A DNA stretch of 64,000 nucleotides from Cinclus cinclus (taxonomy: Eukaryota; Chordata; Aves; Passeriformes; Cinclidae). This document shows, one piece after another, positions 11,146 through 22,300 of this stretch. The stretch lies in contig NC_085068.1 in NCBI RefSeq assembly GCF_963662255.1, forward strand, positions 6,138,001 to 6,202,000. Reading direction: 5' to 3'. The notes beneath the pieces were generated by a model. That model did not search any database and was not told the origin of the DNA. It was given only the letters and a program-made list of their open reading frames with translations. The translations under genes and the position numbers were made by a program. The first letter of the stretch is position 1. Every line of letters starts with the position of its first letter.

Positions 11146-13309
11146 AAACAACATTTAAAAGACTGAAAACATCCTGAAAATTATTATTTCCCACCAGACT
11201 GCATTAGGAAGCAAATCTGTCACTGCCAACCCTTAGAGGTCTCCATTTGAACTCTGCTGGGATCCAAAGGAACTGCAGCACCTGTGGGGACTTGGGGACA
11301 TGGTGCCAGTGCTGCAAATTCCCTCTCCAGGAGAAGGAGATCCTGCCTCAGGCTGACAACAGAGCTCCCAGCAGCCCAGCTCTCCCAACAGACTGAGGGC
11401 GTGGAACTAAAGATGCCTTGGGATGAAATTACATCGTGTGGCTTCACACACCAGCAGAGCTCCTCAGCTTCAGTGGGGAGGGCACCCAGACACCCAGCCT
11501 GGATAATTTAGGACCAAGTTCTTCATTCCCCAGCCTGAATGTTCACAACAACCTAAAGAGAGCAGAATTTGATGTCTGCTCTCCAGGCCAGGTACAGCTC
11601 AGAGTGAAAAACAGTCATCAAATAAATCAAAGATTTTTTTTTTTTACATTTTTCATACTTCACCCCATTATGCTACTTTCTGTCAAAGAAAGGTCATCTT
11701 CCTTTTAAGCCAAATTTTCAACCCCAAAATGCTGGTTTCTCAGCCTCAGCCCTAGCTACATGTGGCATTTAACAACCATGAGAGAGGGACTTGTTTCACT
11801 GCAGGAACTGAGAGCCTTTAAAAGAAAGAAGTGCAAGATTTCTCAGCCCTGTCTCTGAGAAGGGCTCTTGCAGATGTGTTTGTGCACCTCCTGCTCTGTG
11901 AAGTAGAAAAAACAAAGTTTGCAAACTTGTTCTGTATTTACTCCTTTCCCACCCACCTCCCTTTAAAAATTCATCAGTAATCAGAGACATCCTGAGGAGC
12001 TGTTGTAGTAGAGTTACTATTTAATGAGTGTGTAGCAGCCTTAATATTTAATGTCTACATAGACATCTCCCCAATTTCCCTCCCCTGTGTTTTTAGGATC
12101 CTTTTAGGAAAGCAGCTGGTCTTATCTGGCCCACAGGACACAGCAAATTGTCTGGGGGTTTGAGAAGAACTTAGAAGTCTTTAAGGGACATTGGTGGTTC
12201 CACCTCTTGTAACAGGTTTAAACACTCACACTCTCAGGGATCACACCAGGGCACAGAAAAATGTTCTTTTTCCTCTGAGCTCCTTAGATGTTGCTCCTCT
12301 TATTCCTTCAAAGTCCAAAGTCAGGAACCTAAATTGATTTAAGTTTCATACACAACATAAAATTGGTTGCATTTTTCTCACCTAAAGTCAACAAAATTAT
12401 TTTCATGAAGCTGCTGCCTTTTTGGCCAAGCACAGCATCCCCTAAACCAACCATGTACAGCAGGGAGCACATGGGATCCTTATCCAAACCAGCCTTTTTC
12501 AGCTGGAAATGATGGATGGAGGACAATGCCACCCTCACATTCTCTGTATCTACCGGACAAAATGTGGCTGGAAGCAACTTCCAGCCCACTCAGTCATGCA
12601 GCAAAGTCAGATGATGGGTAATGATTTTTGCAGCCTGGACCAGGCTCTGTCAGAGGCTCCAGTCCCAATTTTATTCCCACAAGCTCTGCCTGAGCCTCTG
12701 AGGAGGGGCGGAGGTATTTGATCAACCCAGCTCCCCTTAATGTGATTTCTATTTCAGAACTGCTTCTGTCGTGCCCTTGAGTCTTTTCCTGGCAATATCA
12801 CCTGTGGCCCGATGTGACAGCAATGCTAAATTATATCTTGATGGCTAATTAGGGTAATTAAAGTGAAAGTAATCAAATCAACGTAATGGGCAAAGTCTTA
12901 ATAAAATGTCAAAAAATCTCTATCCATCATAGAGGGTTTTTTTTTTTTTTACTCTTTTGAATGTCAAAGAATGTGGAGAAAGAAAGGGTTGGACTTCAGA
13001 GTGGCCCTGGCTTAAAGGCACATCATCAGTCTAAACACTCCTAAAAACAGAGTTGATCTACTGCTGAAAACACTCTAATTGTTAAAAAGTAACAGCTATG
13101 ATTTAAGAAGTAGGGTTATTATTTAAAATGTAAGAGTAGTTGTTAAAAAATGAGGATTACTATTAAAAATACGTTTATAATTAAAACCAAGTCTTATTAA
13201 TGAAAAAAAAAAAGGTCAAAAGTTTAGGCTGCATCACAGAGTTTGCTGGTTTGTGTAAGCAATTCCCTGTATCTTGTCCTGGGTTGGTGTCCTGAAGATG
13301 ATGGGGATC
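11146..13309. other. Intergenic upstream of TTC34
   Basis: No exon was recognised. AT-rich, weakly repetitive sequence at 13080-13190 (gttaaaaagt, ttatttaaaatg, ttaaaaaatgagg) precedes the 23-bp minisatellite. The actin-related ACTRT2, next to TTC34 in mammals, is not visible. Confidence 0.55.
12730..12905. promoter_or_regulatory. Candidate conserved noncoding element
   Basis: Unique sequence with clustered taat motifs (ggctaattagggtaattaaa), ttgatgg and gtaatcaaatcaa lies about 2 kb upstream of the TTC34 start. Conservation is not tested. Confidence 0.22.
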
Positions 13310-13690
13310 CATTCTCCAAGGTGAGGGGGATCCTTTCCCCAGAGTGAGTGGAATCCTTTTCCCAAAGTGAGTGGAATCCTTTTCCCAAGGTGAGTGGGAT
13401 CCTTTCCCCAAAGTGAGTGGGATCCTTTTCCCAAAGTGAGTGGGATTCTCTCCCCAGAGTGAGTGGGATCCTTTTCCCAAAGTGAGTGGAATCCTTTTTT
13501 CCAAAGTGAGTGGGATCCTTTCCCCAAAGTGAGTGGGATCCTTTCCCCAAAGTGAGTGGGATCCTTTCCCCAAAATGAGTGGGATCCTTTCCCCAAAGTG
13601 AGTGGGATCCTTTCCCCAAAATGAGTGGGATCCTTTCCCCAAAGTGAGTGGGATCCTTTCCCCGAAGCGCTGGGGATCCTTTCCCAAGGT
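13310..13690. repeat. 23-bp minisatellite, about 16 copies
   Basis: The unit is close to gtgagtgggatcctttcccc plus aaa, 23 bp, with some 24-bp variants and a GGATCC in most copies. The array ends just before the CpG-rich TTC34 promoter. Because the unit length is not a multiple of three and the minus strand lacks stops, all three minus frames stay open; these are not genes. Confidence 0.92.
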
Positions 13691-13739
13691 GAGGGATCAT
13701 CTCTGTCAGATGAGGAGGATCCTTGCCCTGGCCATGCCC

Positions 13740-14078
13740 TGAGCATCCCGCCCGCTCCCTCGGACAAGGGGGCAGAAGCGCAGGCGGCTCCTCCTGCCCG
13801 TCCCCTCCCCGCAGGACACCCGGCCCAGGCGCTGTTTGCGGTCTCCAGGCAACACAGCGCCAGCTCCTGCCCTGTTTTCCCTCCCTCCTTTCCTCCTTCC
13901 TTTTCTCCATCCCTCCTGTGCCGTTGTCCCCAGCCCGGGCTCGTCTCCTCTCAGGTATCCGCGCTCCGCCCGCACCTGCAGCGCCGGGCCAGGTGTGCGG
14001 GATGAGGGCCAGGAGCCTCGTCCTTTCCGCTGGGTGGGAAAAAGCGGATTTTGTCCTTTCTCCAGGCCAAGGGAAAAG
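13740..14078 (+). promoter_or_regulatory. TTC34: CpG-rich candidate promoter and 5' noncoding exon of TTC34
   Basis: GC and CpG content rise sharply here relative to the flanks (e.g. cgcccgctccctcgg, tatccgcgctccgcccgcacc). The stretch ends in a strong donor, AAAAG|gtaagg, at 14079. A 5' UTR exon ending at 14078 and splicing to the acceptor at 14730 would precede the ATG at 14785. I see no TATA box, as usual for CpG promoters. The transcription start is not determined. Confidence 0.5.
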
Positions 14079-14381
14079 GTAAGGGCTGGGTGAGGCTGAG
14101 GTGTGGCTCTGTCTCTTCCGTGTCCCCCACCAGTGGCGACATTGGTGATTAAAGCTTTACCAAACGGGTGTGCCAGCCTCCTTCCATGGGCAGGGAATGC
14201 TGACCGGGGCATGTGGGTGCTTTCCAACCTGCCTGGCCACTGTCAACCTCTGTGATGTTTCTCCTCACGGCTTTACTCCCCCAGAAACCTGCTAGTGACC
14301 AAACCCTGGCTTTTCATAGCACCTGGGCTTGCCAACACCTGGTATTTGAAAAGCTGCTCCCGCCAGAGCAGAAAAACTCAT

Positions 14382-14730
14382 GTTCCAAATCCTCTCACGC
14401 CTGATCTTCCGCTAAAATTCTGCTCCATGGTCCCCCATTGCTGGTCTTCTCTCAAACCTGTGCTCCATAGCCCCTCATGATTATTTTCTATTAAAATTCA
14501 GCTCCACAGCCCCTCACTGCTGTTTTTCTGCCAAAACTCAGCTCCACAGCTCTTCATGGCTGATTTTCATCTCAAACCCTGCTCCACAGCCCCTCACTGC
14601 TGTTTTTCTGCTCAAGCCCTGCTCCACAGCCCCTCATGATTATTTTCTACTAAAACTCAGCTCCACAGCCCCTCACTGCTGTTTTTCTGCCCAAACCCTT
14701 CCCCACAGCCCCTCAATTTGTGTTTCCCAG
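14382..14730. repeat. 40-bp tandem repeat (about 9 units) ending in the TTC34 splice acceptor
   Basis: Units begin gctccacagcccctca and continue ctgctgtttttctgcc plus about eight more bases, 39-40 bp each. Divergence is higher in the first two copies. The final, degenerate unit (cccacagcccctcaatttg, then tgtttcccag) supplies the pyrimidine tract and AG acceptor of the first TTC34 coding exon. Confidence 0.85.
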
Positions 14731-14784
14731 GCCCCAGCCAGGTTCCCCCCGTGATGCCGCTCGGTGAAGGCTCAAGCACAGGAG
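14731..14784 (+). other. TTC34: 5' untranslated part of the TTC34 start exon
   Basis: The acceptor tgtttcccag ends at 14730 and the TTC34 ATG is at 14785. In between lies a small out-of-frame ATG at 14754 that opens a 13-codon upstream ORF ending at 14793-14795, which overlaps the true start. Confidence 0.5.
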
Positions 14785-16307
14785 ATGTCACCTGAGGACC
14801 TCGCCGCCCTGCTCTGTGGGGAAGGGGACGAGCAGCTCTCCCAGCAGGAATTTCCAGCAGCCACCGCTTTTTACCTGGCTGCCTTCAGCTGCTGTGCCCC
14901 CACAGCAGTGCAGAGAGTGAAGGCCACGGGCCACTGCCGGAGAGTGGTGGCCACCCTGGAGGCCTGGTGCAAAGGCGAGGCTCAGATCCCCAAGATCCAG
15001 AGCAGGAACCTGGCCGTGGTGTCCCTCAGCGTGGGAATCGCTGCAGTTTTCCTCTCCACCCTGATCCCCAACAGCGTGGTGGCCTCGGTGTACGAGCTGG
15101 AGGCCCTGCTGCGGCGGGGGTGCTCGGAGGAGGTGCTGAGCAAATGCAATGTGCTGCTGGAGGATAATCCCAGGGATTCCGTGGAGCTGCTGCTGCTGAG
15201 GGCGCTGGCACGGGTGCTGTCAGGGACACAGGTTGGGAAGGGAATCGTGGATTATGTCCGAGCCTTTGCGCTGCATCGAACGGAGGCAGCGGCCTACGTG
15301 CGCAGCAGGCAAAGGGAGCACCTGCCCCAGCTTGTCCAGGCTTTCTCTGATCACCTCTCCACGTGCCGGGAGGAAAGCCCAGGCTGCAGAACCTCGGAGC
15401 AGTGGCTGGGTGACTGCTATGCCTTCCTGGCTGCGGTGGCACCAGGGCACAGCTGGGTGTGCAGGGTGTGGGCAGCTCACCTCCTGAAAACGGGAGACTT
15501 TCAGGAGTGTGTGGCTGTTTGCACCAAGGCCTTTGAGGGCTTCTCAGCTGAGAATCTCAGAGGTGAGGACGTTGTGGCTCTGCTGCTGGAACGAGCTGCT
15601 GGGCATTTCTTCCTGGGCGGATGGACGCAGGAAATGATGCAGGATTTAGCAGCAGCCTTTGCAGCAGACCCCGCTCAGGCAATGAAATGCTTTGAGGAGC
15701 TCTTCTCACCCTGCCATGTTGAGAAGATCCAGGAGCAGGCCAGAGCTGCCCTGGAGAGGAGGTTTGCAGCGTACAGGGAGGCTGTGCGTGCTCGAGCTGA
15801 GCTCAGGGGCAGTCATGGCACTGAGCTGCTCCCTCCTATCATCCAGACAATCCAGCTGCTCCTGCACATCTGCCCAGGGTCCAGCCGGGAGCTCAGTGTC
15901 CGGCTGGCAGGCTGTCACCTCCTGCAGGGACACCCTGGGGCCGCCCTGGACATGTGTGAGCAGCTGCTGGCAGCAGAGCAGAACACTTATCACAAGACCC
16001 TGCTAGCACTGCGAGGCTTCTGCTTCCTCCACGCCCAGGACCACCACGGAGCCCTGCAGGACTTCCAGAGGGTCATCGAGCACGATTCCCCACATCCCAA
16101 CAGCTGCATCAAAGCCCTGTGTGGCCGTGGGCTGATCCGAATTTCTGGTGGCAGCAATTACTTGACAGCCCTGGATTATATCACAGCTTGCCAGTTAAAG
16201 CTGGATGAAACCATCTTTACCATCAAGTCCTACGTGCCATGGAACCAGAGGGGATTGCTGCTGAAGGTTCTCCAGGAGGAAGGACAGATGATGCTCCAGA
16301 AGAAGAG
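14785..16307 (+). CDS. TTC34: TTC34 coding exon 1 (residues 1-507)
   Basis: This 1523-nt exon holds about half of the protein. It opens with the N-terminal block (FPAATAFYLAAFSC) and ends in TPR-like helices (GFCFLHAQDHHGALQDF, then GRGLIRISGG). The donor is AAGAAGAG|gtaccc, phase 2. The reading frame stays open through the short following intron, so an ORF call overruns to 16650. The codon split at the junction (AG|A, Arg) restores the TPR frame used by exon 2. Confidence 0.92.
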
Positions 16308-19300
16308 GTACCCAGGAGGCAGCTCGGTTTCCTTTCAGAGAAAGCTAACAGGGCTGTGCACATTCCTAACCTTGAAGGTGTTTTTTGTTTTTTTTTGTTG
16401 GCTCTTTTTCCCCTCTCCAGACATGCCCCTGGGGTTTTCCAGCTGGCTTCTCTCTTGGTGGAGCTGGACAGCTCTGATGAGACATCCCAGATCCTGTATG
16501 CTGATGCCCTGTACCAGATGGGCCGTGGGGAAGAAGCCCACAAGATGCTGTCACTGGCCCTCTCCAGAAACCCCCAGAGGGCTCCTGTGCTGGCCAGGCT
16601 GGCCCTGCTGCAGCTCAAGAGGGGCTTTGTGTATGAAGGCAACCAGGTAAGGAGCGCCTGGAAAGCCTCATCCTCGGGGTCCTTCCCTCCTCAACAGCTG
16701 ATTTGTCCCAGACCACAGATTAATCCCTTTGTTCAGTAGATTTGGTGCTGATTTGGTGCAAACTTTGCTGTTTGGAGCTCCCTGAATAGCAACAGGGAGA
16801 GCTGTGACAGTGAAATTTGGAGCCCACCTGCAGGACCTCCAGCAGAACTTCGAAGGTGTAAATATTGGGCTGACATTGCCATAAAATCATAGAATCACAG
16901 GAATTGGTGTCCAAAAAGGCCACACGAAGACTCACAGCTAAATCCAGCTCATTCCCCAGGTGCTTTTTATTGGCATTTCTCAACACTTTAACCAGGCAGA
17001 GCATCCTGTCCCTGGGGACAGCATTATGGGATGGGGAATGTTCCCTTGGAGAAAAGAAGGCACAAGTGCCACCTCCCTGATTATCCTAATGAAACATTGG
17101 AAAAGAAAGACACAAACACAGAAGCTTCAATAACAGTCTTCAGTTTTCTTTCTCCAATGATGATAAATTGTACTTGAAACCCTGAAAGCCATTCCAGAGA
17201 GTTGGTTCTCCCACCCAGGACCACAAAGATGAATTCCCAGGCTCTGCCATCAGAGGGTACTATTGTATTTTTTTAAAATGCCATATAAATTCTGCTAACC
17301 GATAAGGAGAAAGGTTCTATTGTCAGCACTTCAGTGCTCCCTATGAAAACTAAAAGTTTGCTATAATTTGCTGCCTTTGGGAAGGCTGTTAATGAAGGGT
17401 GTGGCCTTGTTAGAGTGCTGCCCTTCGAAGTTGGATTTCTATCTGCAGCTTCTGCTGCAAGTTCTTCATGGAACATCTGAGAATTTCTCTTCAAAATATT
17501 TTTATCCTACTTGCCTGTCAGATGGCAATCACTTTTATCTATTAATAAAATAGAGAAAGTTAAGAGTTAAAGGGATATGTCTGTTACACCAGGATAACTT
17601 TGTTCTTGTCCAGGCTTCTCTCGTTCAGATGTGAATATCCAGTCCCTGCTGAGCGCTATAAAAACCATCTTTTGATTCATTTACATTGGAAATGCAATTT
17701 AAAAAGTGTTTATTGAGGCAAAGATACCAAAGGTCAGACAGGATTTTTTTTCCAGGACAGTAGTTTGTGGGTTTGAATCCATGTTCTTCCCAGATTCCCA
17801 ATAACAACACTAAAAATAAGTTACAGCACTTCCCTAATTTTCCATTAATTCACTGGTTTTGATTTGCAGTCAAAAAGGTCACTGGAATCCTTGCCTGCAT
17901 TCACACCAGGGCCAACTGAGGAGGCAAACCAGGGAGGTTTGTGGTCCTGGGAGAGGTGGGGAAGGGCACAGTGGTCTCCTACACAACCCCACATCTCATT
18001 CAACTTTCTCTGCTGCTTTTTCCTCTCCCATCCTTAAGCTGCTGAAGAGACTGATCAGAATTGGAGACTCCTCCTGCCTCCTGCCAGTCCTGGACATTTT
18101 CCAGGACGAGGACCGCAAGCTGCTGCAGAGCCACTGCCGCTGGCGAGCCCTGGCCATCCTGAAGGGCAAACAGGAGGGTGCTGCCATCAAAGAGGCCATT
18201 GCCCACCTGTCCTTTGCCATCCTTGCTGCAGGTAGGACACCAGGATGCCCGCGGGGATTTGCTCCTAAGGGAAATCAAGTGGGTGGCACAGGATGTCCAG
18301 ATCTCTGTCGCCTCCCAGGTGAGGGCTGACACAACAGGGTCACCTGGGTCATGAAGTGCTGAAATTAAACAATAAGGAAATAAATTTTAAATTCCTTGAA
18401 ACAGATTCAGCTCAGTTCTACAGGAACATCAGCCCCTTTTCTTCACCCAGTGCAAAGTGAACGCAGCCCCTCACACATTTCACTATCCCAGCCTTCCCTC
18501 AGGAGAGAGACCAGGCTGACATGGAAATGCTTCTGGCATGTTCCAAGTAAAACCATGTTTGTATGGAAATCTGCCTTTCACTCTGAACAAATGTTATGAC
18601 AGCAGCACTGAGAAGAAGAGAGACTGGTTCGTGGAAATGCAATAAAAACCCTGCTAATTGCTTGGAGATGGTTCCATTTCGCAGCCCGTGCATTCCAGCT
18701 TATCAGCTCCCCACCTGCTAGAACAGATGCTTGTTAAGAAATAGATATTGTCTTTAGAGGAGCCAACTGGTAGAGCTCCAGAGTGATAATAACCTTTGGT
18801 ACAGAAGTTTTGGAGCAAATCAAGAGGGAGTAAAAGCCTCATTACTGCAGAGGAATTGCTTGGAGCCTGTCTGCTTGCTGATCCCTGCAGGCAGCTACAT
18901 TTGCTGACCTCCCTATGAAAATATATTTCCAGTGGCACCGATGATTTATCATCCAATATTGGATGCCACAGTTATTGATTGCAACCCTGGGCATGTTAAG
19001 ATCCTTATCAAAATTGCCTTGGAAGGAAGGGATATGTGGATGGCAGGGAGAGAAATGCTCTGCAGGCAGGGAGTGGAGGGACCAGGATTTTCACTGACAA
19101 CTCTATGTGTTTATTTGGGCAGCACTTGTGTGGAAGCAGAGGGGGGGGAAAAAAGCAGCTCAGTATCAAAAATCCCAGTGCATTTTAATTCTGGCAGGGA
19201 ATTAGTCAGTCCCATCTGGATAACTCATTTATCCAAAACAATGTGTACCTTCCCTGCCCGTGGCAGGAGGCTGGGGACTCTTTAAGGTCCCTTCCAACCC

Positions 19301-22300
19301 AAACTATTCTGACCCCATTTTATTAAAACAGCCAAATGGCTTCGTGCCTCCACTCTCACATAGCCCCAGATCTCCCTCTTAGGGCTTTCTCCTCATTTGT
19401 GCTGCTCCCACTCCAACCTGACACAGATTCCTTTTTCCTTTCAACTCACAGCTGATAACACATGGTAGGAATTCCACTTGCAACGAAAATAAAGGGAACT
19501 TCCACTTAAGCAAACTCTCATTGTACTACATCCTGAGGTATCCTCAGGCCAAGTGGAGATTTTCCGTAGCTTTCTGTGGGTGTCCTTGCAGTAACCATGG
19601 CTGCATCCCTGTCCTCCAGGTGGTTATGCTGAGGATTGCCTCCTCACCAGGGCACGATGCTACGGCCACCTGGGCCAGATGAAAACTGCAATTTTTGATT
19701 TTAATGCTGTCCTGAAGGAGGACCCCAGGAATGTTCAAGCTCTGAGCGGCCGAGGGTTTGTTCACCTCGCTCTGAGGCAGCAGAAGGTACTGTCCATGTG
19801 GGGCTTTGCTGATTTTTCTGAGTGAATTGAACAATGTGAGCGAAAAGTAACACAGAATTTGTCATGGAATCACTGGAATCAGGAGTTTCTCATGGAATTT
19901 GGGCAGTGAAAAGTTCTGGGTTTGGCTAGGTGCATGAACATCCCACCTGAGGTTACCGATTTTCTTTCCCAAGCCTGGAGACAGGAAGACTAAACCTTGG
20001 CCATTATTTTCTGTGATGACCCAAGGAGTTTAAAACACTTTGCAAACACTCATTCAAACCTGCCTTTATGATCTCCTATCAACTTTGAATTTTTTTTTAA
20101 TTTTTTTTTTTTTTATTGCAGCACAATGACAGGGAAGAACAAAGTTTTTCCATGGTTCAGTAGAGAACAGAAAGCAGCTGAAAGAACAAACGATCAATAC
20201 TTAATTCTTGCTTCCATTTCTTTCCTTGGTGTTGTTTTACCACAGGAGGCAGTCCAAGATCTGATCTCAGCACTGAAGGTGGAAGCAGGAGCAGTGATCC
20301 CAGCAATCCTGTCCTTGAAGCCTGAAGCCCAAGAGTTGGTCACTGGGTGGCTCCTCCAGCATGGCAGGGCCATTCTCACCGAGCTCGTGGCCACCAAAGA
20401 CCTCCAAGGAGAAGAAACCCTCGGGGACCTTCTCGTGATGGCAAAAGCACTGACCAAAATCTGCATGGCTGCACAACATCACATCTTCTACACTGATGTT
20501 TTGATGGCAAAAGGTGAGTTGAGTCCTTCAGCACAGCTGGGCAGGCCTGGTGAATGAGCAGAAAATGGCTAGAAGTGAATATTAACTATCAAGAGTGGTG
20601 CTGGATGGTGCTGGATGGTGCTTTTCAATAGCAGTTTGAAAACATTTGGGGGCAGGGTATGACATAATTAACACCTTTAGATGTGGACTGACTGCCTGAA
20701 CGCTGCCTTGCTGAGGTTTCTCGGTGCCTTTCTCCCCCTGGGATGGGTTATGGAGTTTGTGCTGGTGTTCCCCAACAGGAAGGCACCAAGAGGCCCTCAA
20801 GCACCTGCAGGAAGCCTTTGGCCACCGTCCTGCTGAGGACTTTGCCATGGCTCGTTTGGCTGTGCTGCAGCTGCAGAGCAGGAACGTGGCAGGGGCAGCT
20901 GCCCCGCTCAGTGCCCTGGCCAGGAGGGATGAAAAGGACTTGGCCTTTCTCCTGAACTTTGTAGACACCAAGCAACAGCAGCATCTCGCTCAGGTACAGC
21001 CCTTTGTGGTTTTTTTGATCCCACATCCATGGGTTCAGTGGATTCCAGTCTTTCAGGGGAAAGATTTGGGAAACAAAACTGGGATTGCAGGGATTTCTCC
21101 CTGCCTTGAGAAGTGTGGGGGAAGTTTTATTAGATGGACAAGGCACAAATTGGCATTTCCTCCAGCCAGGTCAGGGATTTGGAGCCCAACTTCTTCCACT
21201 GCAGAGACCTTGTTCAGTTTCTAATAATCTATCATTGCCATATCTGAGCACTTGGGCTCCTTTTTGGTTTCCCTGGTACAAGACCTGGTGATGCCCTCAA
21301 ATTTTGGGGGGTGCAAGGGACAGCAGGTAGGAATTAACAGATCACTGCTAATTGTTGTAGTCTGGGGGATTCATGGGGCTCATGGATGGCTCCTGGGGAA
21401 GGGGAATTCATGTTTTGTTAATTTTCTTGGTTAAAATTATACTGAATATTTCAATTCAGTGACATTAAGTGCTTCCATCCTTCTTACTCTTTTGTGCAAC
21501 ATTTAGGATTTTTAATATGTTCATATTTTTATAAAATGAAAGGCTTTGAGGCTGGTTTTCTTAGCTAACACTGAGAAAAAACAGTGTCACATAGCTCTGG
21601 CTCCCACCCCCTAAGTATTTATTATTCAACATTTTTTTCAAGTTTCTCCCCCAAACTACACCCATAAAGTATCTCCAATAATAAGACAGGAGAAGGTCAG
21701 ATTGATGGCAAAGAGTTTTAACACTCAACCAAGCATCTGCAATTCTGATTACCCAGAAGCTCTGTGTTCTGAGAATCAGTTTGCTTCCTTTTATTCAATT
21801 TGTTGCTGTTGTGCACCCTGGTGAGAAGCTATATTGTTATGCTCTCTCCCAGGTTATAAAACAAACAACATGCTGATATCCTTAATGCAGCAAGAGGAGC
21901 CCTTGGAATGTGTTTGAACAGAACAGCAGGAGGATATAAGTAAACAAGTATTAATTTACCAGTCCCCAGACATGACCCATTACAGAGAAAAGAGCCCCTC
22001 TCTCCTAAATAATGTAAAAAGTTCAGTCTTAGGGGGAAGAGTTGGAAGATTTCAGAGGCAATTTGTAATCTTCCACTTCAGAAAGTTGATAAAGGAACAA
22101 ATGAGACTGTGACTAGGGAGGCCCTAAGGAGGTATCTGTAAATGAAGACACATTTTACAGCTGAATTTCCCCTGCTGCCACATCACTCCTTCTGTGAGGG
22201 TCCCACAGCCCAGTCCATACACACTGCCTCCCGAGGCAACACAGGAGGGATGTTCTGTGCTGTCAATAAGAGAAGAAAAATGAGAAGAAAAAAAATGAAC

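Noticed and set aside
13181..13910. Three minus-strand ORFs with a repeated 23-residue motif
   Set aside because: They are a by-product of a stop-free 23-bp minisatellite; the same peptide appears in every frame, and nothing resembles a gene around it.
13706..14227. ORFs of 119-173 codons on both strands
   Set aside because: GC-rich promoter sequence has few stops; both strands are open and no domain is recognisable.
14764..14784. GTG-initiated extension of the TTC34 first exon
   Set aside because: Nuclear vertebrate genes rarely start at GTG, and the ATG at 14785 matches the family N-terminus.
20122..20245. Alternative upstream acceptor for TTC34 exon 5 after a long T tract
   Set aside because: Its use would enter exon 5 out of frame with exon 4 (phase 0 required), whereas the acceptor at 20245 keeps the frame.
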